64,000 nucleotides of DNA from Dicyema japonicum (Eukaryota; Dicyemida; Rhombozoa; Dicyemidae). Positions 47,801 through 59,705 of this stretch are shown one piece after another. The notes beneath the pieces were generated by a model. It was not told the DNA's origin. It made no database searches and saw only the letters and a list, made by a program, of their open reading frames with translations. Location of the stretch: contig RDEW01000004.1 in NCBI GenBank assembly GCA_011109175.1, forward strand, positions 458,030 to 522,029, in the 5' to 3' direction. A program made the translations under genes and the position numbers. Within the stretch, counting starts at the first letter, position 1, and each line of letters starts with the position of its first letter.

Positions 47801-49301
47801 CTAGTAAAAGCAGAAAGGCTGCAGAACGAGTAAATATGGCTGTAATTTTAGTATTCTGAGACAGACCGAACGACAGCAGCCAGATTTGCTAGCACGTGAG
47901 CGACGAGTGATGGCTAAGTAGATTTCCCTGTAACTTCAGTCTGATTGTCAAGTTGGGGTCTCTTTACTGGGAAAAGAGAGAGGTCGATTCAGCCATGGTT
48001 CAGTTTTCGAAGGCCAGGACTTTAAATGACCCCAAAGCCCTCTTAAAGTTCGCCTGGGCGTCGAGGATGACTGGTAACTATGGTGATGCGAGGGAGATTT
48101 GCCATTTAGTTACAAAAGACCACCAAAAATATCAAATTGAGGCAAAAAAAGTTAAAAGCGGTATAAAGTAGATTTCAATCCACGTGGACATTGACTGTGG
48201 ATTGTACGAGTCCCCCATTAAAGAACTCACTGAGATGGTCTCTTCTAGGGATTCTATTTTGGCTGGAAATTCGGAACAAATCGTTCTTTTGGTGGAGGTT
48301 CTCCGCCTTTCTGGAAACCTTGAGAAGGTCGAACCACTTCTCCAGACTCTCCAAAAGGTAGCCTCCCCCGCCACTCTCTCATTCTGTCAGGCCTTGTTCT
48401 TAAAGTTTTCCATTTATGAAAGTTCGAAGATATTCTGGACAGAAAGAATCTGCCTTAGCATACTTCAATCAGGCAAGGACAGAGAAACCACTGGAATCTC
48501 CCGCTCTTTTCCATATGGCGGATATTTGCTACCAATTTGGTTCAGTCGATGAGTAAAGGGGTGGCTATTATTAAAGTGAGTCTGCTACCCAACGTATGAG
48601 TACGGCTAGAAGGATTTTGGATTGCTTTCGACATCAGGAGGACCGCACAGTGGAGCAAACTGCAGTCGAGACATTTTCAATTATTTTGGATGGGAAAGCC
48701 CGCTCCTCTTTAAATGAATTGGCCGTCAAATTGGGAGTTACGCTGGTTTTGTGATGTTAGAATGATTCGTCTGTCGTTTCTTGCTATCTGCTCGGACTTT
48801 TGTACAGAAAGACTGGACAGGACTCCAAGGCAAAGTCTGTACTGAAAAGGCTGGTCAGTACTCCCTGGAATTTCGAGAACCGTGAATGGTTGGAACGAGG
48901 ATGGCTTCTCCTTGGTTCACTATTAGCTAGCAAACCAAAGGAGAGTCTACTTCTGGCTCAAAGGTGTCTAAAACACAACAAAGTTGCTTCGGGTACAATT
49001 TAGTCTTCTATTGGGGCCTATGAACTGCTGGCTAGCTCGCAGCGTGCTCTGGGATGTTATGAGGAGGAGATCAAAGCTTATGAGGAAGCCTGGAAAGCAT
49101 CGTTTTACTGCAATAAATCAATTGGTGTGGTTTTGGCGGCATTTTAGGGTTAAAACTGGCGACAGTATATTTGAGGAATAAAGATAGTGTAAAGGCCATT
49201 TTGGTTTGCCACAAAGTTGTCAGATTATTGTAGTTTAGGTGGATTCTCCTCAGTTGTGCTATAAAATCCTTCACAAGGCGAGGGATTTGCTTAGAACTTG
49301 A
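44843..49301 (+). CDS. TTC21B: intraflagellar transport protein IFT139 (TTC21)
   Basis: TPR subunit of the IFT-A complex for retrograde transport in cilia. Twenty-five exons, first 44843-44863, last 49239-49301; 24 GT..AG introns, 23 of them 20-26 nt and one of 148 nt (45649-45796); every phase agrees. 1260 aa, against about 1316 in human TTC21B. Conserved blocks: LNYYFRNNLYGHI at the N-terminus, TANIYLKYKNNQKLYIACF, MLCGDAYMNITEPDKAL, AWASRMTGNYGDAREIC, WLERGWLLLGSLL and the end VDSPQLCYKILHKARDLLRT. The chain is TPR-like throughout, with no membrane segment. Smallest intron 20 nt (45422-45441). Intact; implies working cilia in this organism. TTC21A and TTC21B cannot be told apart here, and a single gene is likely ancestral. 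Confidence 0.95.
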
Positions 49302-49550
49302 TGTTTTAGTTTTTAAAATCATTTTTGTTTTGGATTTTGTACATTATTAACATAAGCATTGATTATTGTATTGGAAGTGTTTGGAGATTGTGCATAGAGA
49401 GAACACTGAGAAACGGATCTTGACAATCAGTAAGTCTTCCTTCTATACCATTTCACATTCAAATTGACAATCGTTCCATTCAAAATTAGAATTAAATAAA
49501 TATTATTCATATTTTTTAAAGTTTTAATAATTTTTGTATTATTGCTTAAA
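49302..49550. other. IFT139 3' flank
   Basis: AT-rich, no motif. Confidence 0.4.
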
Positions 49551-50035
49551 ATTTATTGAGATATTATATGTATGGTTTCAACGAACTATTGAAACTGGAT
49601 TCGTTCCATAGAAGGCAACTAAGAAGCTTACTCGGAATGGAGTGGCCACGTAGAATATCAACCACTGGTATCTACAACAAGTGTATGTGTTCTTACATCA
49701 GCAAAGATGTAATAGATGCCCGGTGGAGGCTACTTGGGCATGTACTAAGAATGAACCCGGACGCACCCGCTAACAAAGCGATGGAAGATTACGCTGACAG
49801 TTGCGAAAAACCCTTCCGCGGACGACCTAGATCGACACTTCCGACTGCCTTAAACAAAGACTTAATCGTGTGAGAAAAAATCTAAAGACGGGAGACGACC
49901 TGGACGAATTAAGATCACTCGCATTCGACAGAGGAAAATGGAAAAGACTAACTATAAATATTGTTTCTTTGAGTGTTGCACATGCAGGGCTATAATCATT
50001 ATGGCTTTCGTGAAAGTGCCTTAATAATAATACTC
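49550..50035 (+). mobile_element. LINE 3' end (family A), well preserved
   Basis: Frame open 49556-49873: LKLDSFHRRQLRSLLGMEWP, ARWRLLGHVLRMNPDAPANK, FRGRPRSTLP; a single frameshift near 49873, then GDDLDELRSLAFDRGKWKRL to a stop near 49995. The 3' UTR TTGCACATGCAGGGCTATAA and TATGGCTTTCGTGAAAG matches 5610-5690 and the SINE-A tail. 5' truncated. Confidence 0.82.
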
Positions 50036-50564
50036 CTATGGTTAGGTCACAAAAAATCAACAAAAAAGGAGATATTAATTCTGGAATTATCGACATGTTC
50101 ATAATGGATGGTGATTGGAATACACTTGAAGCAAATCCTTCAATCGACTGCTTACCGGTGAATTAAGCAAAGGAAACCAGCCAGACAAAATGGGTGGCGC
50201 TAAAGACACAAAAATACGGGCTTTTGATAATAATTTTTGCAATAATAAAAATCTTTTCAACTGATATTCAAATATTCGCTTTGCCTAGTTTTCCTCGACA
50301 TAAATTTTCTACACTTTTTGAAAAGCATCGGGGGAAGAAAGATGATGTACGATACCCTCAAACAAATCTTTTACTGTTCAACTTATGCAAGGGAATGTAA
50401 AATTTGACAAAGCCTTAGTGACCTCCAAGAGTCGGTAGATGGAAAAAATCAAATATTTTACAGTGGCACCTGTGAGATAATAAAAATGCTACTCCTATTA
50501 GTTTGAGATACTTATTAGACGAATGACTCAATAAACAACTGTTTTGCATGTGCCTCATAATAAC

Positions 50565-50655
50565 ATCCAAGACCACGGTATAACTAAGCTAATTATCATA
50601 TGCGTTCCACTAGAGACCTCATCTTTGCCTTTTCTAGAGACCCGTCTTTTAAATC
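50565..50655. repeat. repeat family C fragment
   Basis: CCAAGACCACGGTATAACTA, close to 38395-38415; right part diverged. Confidence 0.45.
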
Positions 50656-50719
50656 TGCACATAAACCAAAGTTTCAAGCATAAGGAGTAGTTGGTAGAAT
50701 AGATGGAAGTAGTAGAGTC

Positions 50720-51470
50720 TAAATGTATTTTATCGAAAAATCAGATTTCTCGCTGGTTTTCTGAACCATAACTCTAATCTTTTACAATAAATAATTTCGT
50801 TTATTTTTCCATACTGCAATTTTCTGGTTACTTATAACAATGCTGCCAGTTTTAAGGCATCTCCGTCGTATTTCCATTGACGAATTTCTACCATTCTTTC
50901 TGCTGCCAGCAAAAATGCTTTTATTTAATCTACAATATCAATAATAGGCTTTAAACAATCCGTTTGTCATACAACTGAGTTTTTTACAGGAATATTCTTT
51001 CTAAATGTGTATGCACTAAATCGAGGCATGGAATAAAGTTGGCGAAGGATCGATTTTCAAATTGTCCCGGTGCTGATAAAAGAAGGCCTGTGATGATAGG
51101 AAGATACAAAAATTTTTCAAAAATTTTAATATTGGAAATTATGTTACCTACACATCTTCTAACAACGCATGAATGAACTTTAAAATTTTTAACAAATGGT
51201 CGAGTAATTTTGAATGGTAACTTGAAAGAAAAATTTTACTTGTAATTGATCATGTCCTTCTCATCAGATTATAGTCACGTTGAAGGTTATTGAAATTCTT
51301 TTTGGATCAAATGATGAAGAATATAATGAAAACAAGTTGAGCTTTCAGAAGCCTTCAGAGCTCTGGAGATTATAGAGACTTAGGCTTCTCAGATTAAAAA
51401 TGAAGATATTGATGATCATATGGGAGTTGGAGAAATGCTAAAAATCAAATAAAAATATGATTTTTTTCAA
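50720..51470 (+). pseudogene. pogo/Tigger-type transposase relic
   Basis: NQISRWFSEP (end of the helix-turn-helix region) at about 50740, HGIKLAKDRFSN then RRPVMIGRYKNFSKI at about 51030-51110, then ERKILLVIDHV at about 51228, all in the order of the DDE domain of pogo/Tigger transposases (K-x-R-x-T..VIGK.....F; K-R-x-I-L-L-x-x-D). Many stops. TIRs not identified. Confidence 0.6.
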
Positions 51471-51479
51471 ACATAAATA

Positions 51480-52400
51480 ATTTTTTTTTGTTTATTAAAA
51501 AAAATTCAATTTAGATTTTGAGGTTTAACTAGAATAGATTAAATTGCCTCTCGGATCCGAGATGTTTTACTGTATGTTTCTTCATTTATTGATTTTTCTT
51601 CAAAATTATTGATTTTATTTTTTTTAATTTAGCCACAAAATTCTAATGAACCAAAATGACAATTTTTGGGGTCGTGCTCCAAAAAATAAAAATTTGACTT
51701 AATAAAAACTAAATTCATGTAAGTTTTGAATAATTTCAAAGACCATGTGATATTTTGACTTTAGTGAAATCTCCCTATAAATGACTAGTCCGCCAGTCAC
51801 GGTGACATTCTATCTCCAACAATAAATATTAATGAGAATGCTCATGCTACCAGTACAGCATTGAGAGTGTAGAAACCATCATTGACTCTTAATTTATCCC
51901 CTCAGTAGACATGTATAAACTTATTTTTAGGGAGAATCATTTATTTTAGAGTTTTACCCCCACAATTATGTCGTTAATGCTCCAGTATTGGGATCTATTG
52001 AACGACAATCATGCCCTGTGGCAAATCGCAGGATGTTGTGTTTCGACTCACTGGGCTGGAAGGTTAGGAGATAGTCTCAACGACGTTCTTCAAATCCATT
52101 AGTCATTTAAGTTTCCTAAAGGCATCCGTTAGCGATTTAAAATTATCTGTCTTTGCACTGTTTATTTCTTCCTGACTTTGTCTTCTCACGTTGATGGGGT
52201 TAATCTTCGTTGCAAGTAGTTTCTTGTGTCATACTGACATATTTTATAAGAGCCACGTTATTTGATCAACGAATAAACTTTAATTTTTGATCGTCATTAC
52301 TGATTTCAGCATCCTCCAGTAGCATGTCCTCCATCGAATTTTCTTATATGAGTCATTCCTATACAGTAACCAAGGGAAAAACTCAGCTATGTAGACATTC
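51480..52400. other. no gene recognised
   Basis: AT-rich; no motif. Confidence 0.4.
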
Positions 52401-52404
52401 ACTC

Positions 52405-52530
52405 AGGCTATGTGGCTACTTGATTGGAGATTTTTTGTTTATTTCTTCCGTTTCTCCTCTTCCCTTTTCCTTTTACTCTCCCTCTCCACTGGAGGGGTTC
52501 TCAGAACTACAAAGAATGAACGTCTTCACC
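52405..52530 (+). repeat. SINE-B partial copy, plus orientation
   Basis: GTGGCTACTTGATTGG (head), then CTCCACTGGAGGGGTTCTC and an AACGTCTTCACC end; the middle is missing compared with the full copies. Confidence 0.6.
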
Positions 52531-52799
52531 TAGCTCTCCTTGAATTTTCATTGATAACTTAATAAGTTGGCTGAGTTTAGTATTTGCCAGATTATCTATA
52601 CAAGCTTTAGCACATTGTTTTTCAAGACTGTTGTCACGTGGGTCACTCACTCATGAAGAGTACTATATTTGTAGCGAATAAACTCCTAGGAAGGCAAACA
52701 TAGAGCAAAGGAAGTAGAAGATCATGATCTGCCCTTTATTTGCGTCTATTTATTTTGTTGGTGCATTGGTTTAGTGTACACTCCTCCTTACCACATTCT

Positions 52800-52850
52800 T
52801 TCATATCTTTGAGGAAGTACCACGCTTGTCTCATATCTTTGAGGAAGTCA
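52800..52850. repeat. short direct duplication
   Basis: TCATATCTTTGAGGAAGT occurs twice, 31 bp apart. Confidence 0.6.
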
Positions 52851-52869
52851 CATTTATTCCCCTTGTATT

Positions 52870-53000
52870 ATTTTACCAATTTCTCCTCAAAAGGAATCGT
52901 GGATTAAAGTACATCGCATCCACTGGCTTTCCAGTTCGGCAACAGTTAATTATTTTCAAGAAGCTTTCTGCATACTTTTCCTCTCAGTAACTTTTTTGTT
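52870..53000 (-). pseudogene. LINE RT fragment (family B)
   Basis: Minus strand LLPNWKASGCD, identical in pattern to the motif at 399-605. Nothing else of the RT survives. Confidence 0.55.
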
Positions 53001-53524
53001 AAACATGAATGCGTTTTATCTCATCCCCTGTTTCTCCAGGATATTTGCCCAAAAATAAAAGTATGCGCTGTCGAAATCCAAAATCAGCATGTTCTCTCCA
53101 GACTTTTGTAAAATTAGATTTTTACTGGAAAAGTTCCTAATTTTTTTAAATGAGAGAATTTTGTATGGGAAAACGGATAATCTGGTGCCATTGGTCAAGT
53201 ACGGTGGGGGTAAGCATATATTTTTGATATTATCGAGTTTTTCGGTAACAAAAGTAAAAAAAAGTATCTATTTTAAAACATAATGAATTCCAGTAACAAT
53301 ATGCATAATTTTTAATAGGTAAGCATGCTTGTACTAACCCACGTGCTATTATTACTCAAGCACAATATCAAATTAGTCGACAAAGTAGACATAGTTACAA
53401 CGTCCTCACCAACATGTGGGAGAACATCGACTATTAAGTGGGAGGCACTCACACAGTAGACAATTCAAAACCTTATAGTAACTACCAGAATTAAAAATAA
53501 GAGAAAATAATAAAAATATGTTAA
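53000..53524. other. no gene recognised
   Basis: Overlapping frames on both strands at 53016-53283 show no domain. Confidence 0.35.
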
Positions 53525-54090
53525 TCAATCTCCATCATCTTCAGTGGAACTCTCATAGGTCTGCAATCCCTCAATTCCCTTAATAGGGGAAGGTTCCTTC
53601 TTAACATAGGCGGCCCTTTTCTTCCGCAGTCTCGAAAGCGTGCTGGACTGATTCGAACGGACGATTGGAATGGCCTCATCGTCAAAGTCATCGTAGTTGG
53701 TTATCTGCTTGCGTTTCTCATTCATTTGGAGTTTCTAAGGAATAATACTTTAACTGTACTCTCTGCTTTTCCATGAATATCTTCAGTTCCTGGTTCTTCA
53801 GATAGTCCGACTGGAACTCCTCGACTGCGACTTTGGATAAGTAGGACCGGTCAATGACTCCCATCGAACTGACAATCTCAACAATCTCTGAAATTTGTTG
53901 AATAAGGCTTACTCTGCTCACAGTCGACGTCATCAATCTCCTTTACTTGCTCCAAACGGGCGATTGCTGTAATTATGAGTAATATTATAATACCATATGT
54001 TTTAGATTTATGATCTGACGTACTGTGGGGGAATCGTGGCTCATCCTTTTTGATTATTACGTATTCGTTAGAATTTGTATACGATTTCAT
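53525..54090 (-). CDS. hypothetical coiled-coil protein with acidic tail
   Basis: Four exons, 54090-54024, 53966-53913, 53887-53760, 53734-53525, with GT..AG introns of 57, 25 and 25 nt, all in phase; 152 aa. I do not recognise the family. Residues 40-95 look helical with heptad-like leucines (KIVEIVSSMG, AVEEFQSDYLKNQELKIFME), then a basic stretch (RLRKKRAAYVKK) and an acidic Ser-rich end (YESSTEDDGD) reminiscent of nuclear proteins. No signal peptide or membrane segment. Consistent splicing argues it is real. It is transcribed away from the SPT2-like gene 1.3 kb to the right. Confidence 0.65.
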
Positions 54091-55355
54091 TTCCCCGCAA
54101 CAACAACGATAGTTTTAATATTTATTTAAATAATAATTATTAGTTAAATATTACAATTATATATAATTTTTTAATAAAATTCTTCCCAAAATTCGTTTTT
54201 TTGATAATAACAATTGAGGTAATTGTATCTGCTATTGTGCACGTGGGTACAGTTAATGATTTTCTCTTCTCTCTCAAAATTCGATGACCACCACTTCGAA
54301 TCATCAATATTGAAAAGTTTTTCTGGAAAAAACCCAATAATTCGTTTTGAGGTTGAAGTAGGACTATTGGCTCCATGGCTACATGAACCTCTTGGAAACC
54401 GACCTTGGGCAGCAACCTCTGTCTATCTACCTTGTTCCACTGAAAACTGCAATCAATGATGTCTATACCGACAATAACTGCAATTGGGTCACTTGAGTTG
54501 TCACATATTCCAAAGTCAGGATACTCATGTTGGAGCTAGCGTCTCAGTTAGGTGTTTGATCTGAGGAAACGGAGATGTGGTAAGAGAAGAAAGGTCTGGT
54601 GGGAAACATCGATTTAGATAATTAGAATTAATGATGGATTAGTCTCAGAGTTTAATGAACTAAATAATATGATTTATTGAACTCAGTAAGAATAGAGGAT
54701 AAAGTGCCAAGTTAGGTTTCTACACTCTTCACTGTACTTGTTGACCTACAGTGTTGTATTTTCAATATTGACATGTGGTAATCAAATGAGAATTATTATT
54801 ACTGTATTATGTGACTTCTCCCACACCACTACGCTCTCTGGTCCAGCCTTATTGTCAGCAACCATTGGGCCTCACTATAAATCACTCAAAAAGAGTCGAT
54901 CAATGAAGAAAAAATTGATCTCCCCAGAGTCCAAAGAAATGATTATTATTGACAATCACATGTCCAATAGGAATGGTTCCAATGAATGATTCCCTTTAGG
55001 ACAACAAAACAACATCTCACAAAGGTAAAAGAATTCTTAAAAATGTAAATCACAGTCATCCTTTCCCCTTCTGAGTGCTTCATGAGGTTCAATGAATCGA
55101 AAATAAATCCCCGAATTGTGCTTTTTTCAGCCCTTCCGCCGAGAAGTGGTAATTTTTCCATTACTTAAGCCTCAGTTTAGGCAGAACTTACACTTTATTT
55201 AAGAATTAACATCGAGAGTGTTTGATTATAATAGATTTATTTATAAACTTTAAAAAATTTAAAATGAATAAATTATCGAAAATTAATATAATCTAAAAAA
55301 TATTGAAAAAATATTATCTATATTTTCAAATTATTAAATTATCGCACCTTTGTGG
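54091..55355. other. no firm gene
   Basis: A 91-codon minus frame at 54140-54415 and a 71-codon one at 54946-55161 (MEKLPLLGGRAEK...) were inspected; neither shows a domain or a convincing micro-intron continuation. Confidence 0.4.
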
Positions 55356-55967
55356 ATGGACTACAAAAATCTACTCAGTTTGGCTGCTGAAAATGCTGAT
55401 GAGAGTCAGGTAATTTGTAACTCAAACTTAGAAAAAAATCAAACAGATTGCCGAAAAGGAGAGGAAATCGAGGCCCTTGGTGAAATCGATAATTCCTGTT
55501 GGAATCTTCAATGGACCTTATAGGCCGCGGTTAGCCCCCCAAAAGACGACCCAAAAAGAGGCGGAAAAAGATCCCCGAACCTTCAATAAAAAATCTTGAC
55601 TACGAATCCGTCCTAAACCTGGCCATGTCACAGGAGGATGAGAAAAATAATCCCCCAAAGACCAATAACGGTACCCCACGTGACTCTGATAAGAAAAAAC
55701 TCCCAGTGAAGCCCAAAGCCCTTGAAAAACCAAAAACAGCAAAGCAGAATAAAAGTAGCTAACAAATTACACTTTCAGAGGGCAAACCCAAAAAACAAAT
55801 CGTCTCTAGTGATAGTGGGGACAACATAAACTCATTTGAGACCATAATGAATGAGGAAAGGATAAGGTTGTCTTCAACATGACTTTAGTTGTGAAATTGG
55901 TAAGAAAATAGATGCACGTGAATTAATGAAACTAAGGAAAGATAAACGAAGGAAAAGAGATAAATAA
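55356..55967 (+). CDS. SPT2-like chromatin protein
   Basis: Five exons: 55356-55409, 55432-55497, 55535-55754, 55779-55866, 55889-55967; GT..AG introns of 22, 37, 24 and 22 nt; 168 aa. The N-terminus MDYKNLLSLAAENADES matches the short N-terminal motif of SPT2 histone chaperones, and the C-terminus has the family's pattern of an M/T-I-M-x-E-E-R helix followed by a Lys/Arg-rich end (SFETIMNEERIS ... LMKLRKDKRRKRDK), the part that binds H3-H4. The middle is basic and low complexity (PPKRRPKKRRKK). Much smaller than animal SPT2 (over 600 aa). The call rests on two short motifs and composition, so another nuclear basic protein is possible. The 37-nt intron is the least certain junction. Confidence 0.6.
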
Positions 55968-56290
55968 TTATTATTTTTAAATTTACTTTATTTCTCAATA
56001 ATTAGTTGATTTACCAACCATTTGGGTATTATAAACGAATGCTAATCACGGATTTATGTTCTTCGATTACCTCACTAAATACTTCATTATAAGTCTGGTT
56101 AACCCACAAACGTTATAGAGAACCACGTGACCTTGTGAAATACAGAATATTTGATTGCTGTGCAAGAGACTAAACTGAGCTTCATTCGGAAACAGAAACA
56201 GTGACGTTAGTAACTAACGCCGCCAAGAGACTTCCAGAAAGGTTTGCAGGAAAAACGATTCCTCCACGAGAGACAATACTTGTAGTCCGC
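55968..56290. other. no gene recognised
   Basis: Short frames only. Confidence 0.4.
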
Positions 56291-56299
56291 ACAATCCAA

Positions 56300-56400
56300 G
56301 AAGTTTTGTTGATATGTGGAACCTTCACCAGGAATGGATAGCAGCGAGATCCGAACTCTAGACTAGACTTAATTCGGGACTTGTGACACTGCTAGAAATG
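56300..56400 (-). repeat. SINE-A head fragment
   Basis: Plus strand TGTGGAACCTTCACCAGGAA then AGCAGCGAGATCCGAACTCT, matching the reverse of the SINE-A tRNA-like head at 28985-29020; the box B region is mutated. Confidence 0.55.
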
Positions 56401-56734
56401 TCATTCATAATAAGGTCAGTCCTTTTGGTAGTCATGTGGATTCATGAATAATTTCCAAGTAAACATCAGAATCTCAAGACCTTGTTGAAATCAGCTGAGA
56501 TTAAAGTCGTTAGAAATCATAAAGTTATTAATCAGTCACGTGGCTATCATGTATAAATTTCTTCCCACATATCTTATTTATTGACTAAATGACCTACTAA
56601 TGTTGCCATCACACGATATCACTTCCTGCTTACAGGCGGATAAGCCCAAACGTAATCACTGAATAATAAAATCTGTGTTTCTTTAGTAGGACATCCTATA
56701 TTTATGTCCCCCTACGTGAGCACGGAGGAATATT

Positions 56735-56850
56735 TTAGTAACCACGGATATACCTAAAGAGGTTTTATCTAATGGGGTGTGTCCATATCCGCAATTGTGG
56801 ACCCTTCCAGTGGGGTAGGGAAGAGGGGGACCTGAGGAAGGAGACAGATA
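56735..56850 (-). repeat. SINE-B partial copy
   Basis: AACCACGGATATACC, GGGGTGTGTCCATATCC, AATTGTGGACCCTTCCAGTG: diverged left half of SINE-B, next to the 3' end of the innexin gene. Confidence 0.6.
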
Positions 56851-56892
56851 TTTGTAGAATTGAATTTGTAGTAATATGTTAGTGTAGTGAGT

Positions 56893-58054
56893 TTAGTCAG
56901 CAATAAACAGGTCCCAGAGGATCCCGACAATTCTTGTGGCGATGATGTCACTGGAATTGGAAGATAGGAGATTTATTAATAGAACTCCGTCATATTCGAG
57001 AAAGTTTAAAACAAAGAGCCTGATTTTGTCTTCTGGAATGTCGGAGTGTCCAAGCAACCTCAAATATTTATAAATGCGGGAAATTCTGTTCTTTTTCAAA
57101 AAATCCCACGACGTGAGAATAATCTCACCGACGTTGAATACTGCCAAAATCACAAACCAAAACCAAATGAAAGCGAATATTTTTTCATTAAATAGGTTCA
57201 CTGGTAGAACACACTGAATTCTATATTGGTGGACAGTCCCCAACTTCCTAATGGGACAGTCACACATGACCATTGTAGGGAACATGTGATTCGACTTCAA
57301 ATCCCTCTTTCTCAGTAGACTAATCAGTTTGATTCCGTATATTCTGTAATCATTCCCGAATAGTCTGTCCAGTAGTAATAGCTGAGTCACCAGATTGAGG
57401 AGGTACAACACTTTTACGGACAAATATAGTAGACTGAGAATTTCCTGAATTTAAGGTGTACTTTTTGAGCAGTCGATATTTTTTCTTATAAAGTATGAAT
57501 TCTTCAATGGACTTGCCAAGGTGGAAGGGGGAGGCTATTTCGTCCGTTTCCATCATTTTCCGGTAGGCATTTGCTGAGAGGATGATGTCCTTGATTGAAA
57601 TCCCTGACTTGTAGCTTAAACTATCCACACTATCGAAGGAAGGTAGAAGAAGAGGGCCTGAATGGCGAAAATAAACGGAATCCACTGATAGTAGGAGATT
57701 TCTAGTTTTTCCGTGTCCCTTGGAAGACTTTTGTCGATTTGGCGGTAATACGTATTTTTAATCCAACAAAATTGGTTGATGTAGCGCACGTGTCTTTTAG
57801 TCTCACAGCCTCCACACACAAACAAGAAATTGGTTCATTGACAAAGCTTTTGGTGGAGGAAATGATGCAGAATATTATCAGCATGATGGTTGTGTATTTG
57901 TGACTCATTCGGTCGAGGACTGAGTCTGTTTTGGGTTGCTTTGGCTTCAAGAGTCTGTGGATTATTTTGGTCGACACAGACACGTGATGGATGTGACTAT
58001 TGGAAAATAAATTACAATTATTTTGAAAATGTAGACCAAAGTTAACATTTTCAT
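56893..58054 (-). pseudogene. innexin, frame-broken (gene or decaying copy)
   Basis: Gap-junction/hemichannel protein of invertebrates with four membrane segments. Reading leftwards: N-terminal KPKTDSVLDRMSHKYTT, TM1 to SFVNEPISC, first loop with CGGCE and YINQFCWIKNTYY, SYYQWIPFIFAIQALFFYLP (TM2), SGISIKDIILSA, LYLSVKVLYLLNLVTQLLLL (TM3), second loop MVMCDCPIRKLG then QCVLPVNLFNEKIFAFIWFW (TM4), ending ILWDLFIAD. Family features are complete, but three joins fail: a 2-base excess in a GT run at about 57813-57820, a shift near 57.65 kb (or a 32-nt intron), and a one-base shift near 57.44 kb. A possible start is ATG 58054 with a 50-nt intron. Either a decaying copy or local assembly errors. 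Confidence 0.82.
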
Positions 58055-58309
58055 CCTTTTTGGTAATAAAGCACTCTCACCTTACTAGGAATCAGTTTCT
58101 CCCGAGATCCGAGAATATTCGTCATTGATGGAAAGATACGAAAATGTTATTAAGAATGTCAATCAATTTCTAAGCATAATCTAATTATAATACATTTGTA
58201 GGACATTTAATATTAATTACACAACTGATTCATATGTTTTTTAGTTTACCCCCATCTCTTAGTTTTACTTAGTTCAAAGCACTACCCATAAGCATGTGAG
58301 AACTAGGGT

Positions 58310-58560
58310 TCCGATTTTGGTGTGCTTTTGCTATCAATTTTCCTCCTTCCAACTTTTGTAGTTCATAGAGGTCGTCTGCTGTCTTCATTTTTCCGTCAAC
58401 ATGGGCATCATTTTGATCCAGACAGAGGGGAACCGTAGTTCTTTGCCATCCATGAAAGTCCCCAGAAAATCCTCCGTAATGAGGTCACAGGGTCTCATCA
58501 TCTCTATACGAAGAATGTGACCAAAAATCGCCAGCGAGATTTTATAATTCCCTCGCTTAT
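58310..58560 (-). pseudogene. LINE family A 3' fragment
   Basis: SLAIFGHILRIEMMRPCD, then FPSVWIKM and MKTADDLYELQKLEGGK: family A pattern, decayed. Confidence 0.7.
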
Positions 58561-58911
58561 TGAAGATCACCGATGTTTATTATTTGGTAATTTTTTTAAA
58601 TCCACGAGAGTAATGCGTGAATGGAAAACTAATAAGGATAATTGCGTTTTGCTCAACAAAAACCAGGGAAAAACTAAACAAAATAATTGCGAATTAAATT
58701 GGATGCATGTTTTAAATATTTTAATGAGAAAAGAATTCAAATTCATAATTTTATTAAAATTATATGTTTTTTGCTTACCCGTCACTAATGCTCCCGTAGA
58801 AAGAATATTTTCAATTATGAATTCCACTTGGTCAACAGAAAGAGGCAGAATGAAAGGAGACACTCTCAAATCATTATTGAGTTTTTTTTGAAAAAAATCA
58901 AAAATAATCAA
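58517..58911 (+). pseudogene. hAT transposase C-terminal fragment
   Basis: CLPVTNAPVERIFSIMNSTW (58773-58830) is the hAT dimerisation signature (P-x-S/T-N-A-x-x-E-R-x-F-S). It is preceded by ELNWMHVLNILMRKEF and open for 124 codons. A different hAT lineage from the element at 30329. No ends identified. Confidence 0.68.
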
Positions 58912-59490
58912 AAATTTCTAGATAAAGTTCATTTAATTCAAAATATAATCGACTTTTTTGGTTAATTTTAAATAAAGATATTTTCTTGTTTTCTGTGAAA
59001 TTTTTTTGTCCCGCAAAGTCATTTTGATCATCAAAATCAACAAATGTCCCGGGTTTCTAGAATAATAAAGTGGCCTAAATAAATATAATCAGAAACCTTC
59101 GACATCCGATCTAGTCCACGCACATCAAGAGACCAAGATGAAAAGGAATCTATGTGTCTGTTGGAAATTTTCCAAAAGACCTGTTCAACAATTAAATTCT
59201 TTTTTCATAAAATTGAGTTTCAAAAAATATTAGGTGATTGTTTCGATATTTCTTTGAACTCCCAAAGTCAAAATAAAGTGAATTCCGATTCCCTCTTTAA
59301 TTTTCCGATTTCTTAAACAATTATTCTGTGAATTTCAGTCCAAATCATGTCACTGCACATTGTTACGCATAAAAGGTCACCAAAATTCCCTTTATCGTAA
59401 TCGACGGTAAATAACACGTGCAAATATTAACAGATGAATTTCGAACATTGAAATATCTCTATTCTGTTATTTAACATTACTCCAGATAGT
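58912..59490. other. no gene recognised
   Basis: AT-rich; no motif. Confidence 0.4.
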
Positions 59491-59494
59491 GCGG

Positions 59495-59705
59495 TGACTA
59501 TTGCTGATTGGTTGTGGGTTCTATTCTTTACGATTTACCTGGTCGGAGGATTCCTTTCTGTTCTCTGTCTTCTTCAATTCATAAGAGGCATCAGGTACCC
59601 GATCAAGGAGACGTCCAATGCCTGACCAGTATACAAATAGGATCTATCTCTTTCCTACTCCACTATAGGGGTTCTCACAATGGCAGCTATGAATGGACGT
59701 AATGC
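59495..59705 (+). repeat. SINE-B diverged copy, plus orientation
   Basis: TATTGCTGATTGGTTG (head), ATGCCTGACCAG in the centre, CTCCACTATAGGGGTTCTCA and ATGGACGT near the end, in the same order as the reverse of the full copies. Confidence 0.55.

Noticed and set aside
50036-50400. Possible two-exon small gene (27-nt intron) downstream of the family A LINE
   Set aside because: Product has no recognisable features and it lies directly behind a LINE tail; insufficient support.
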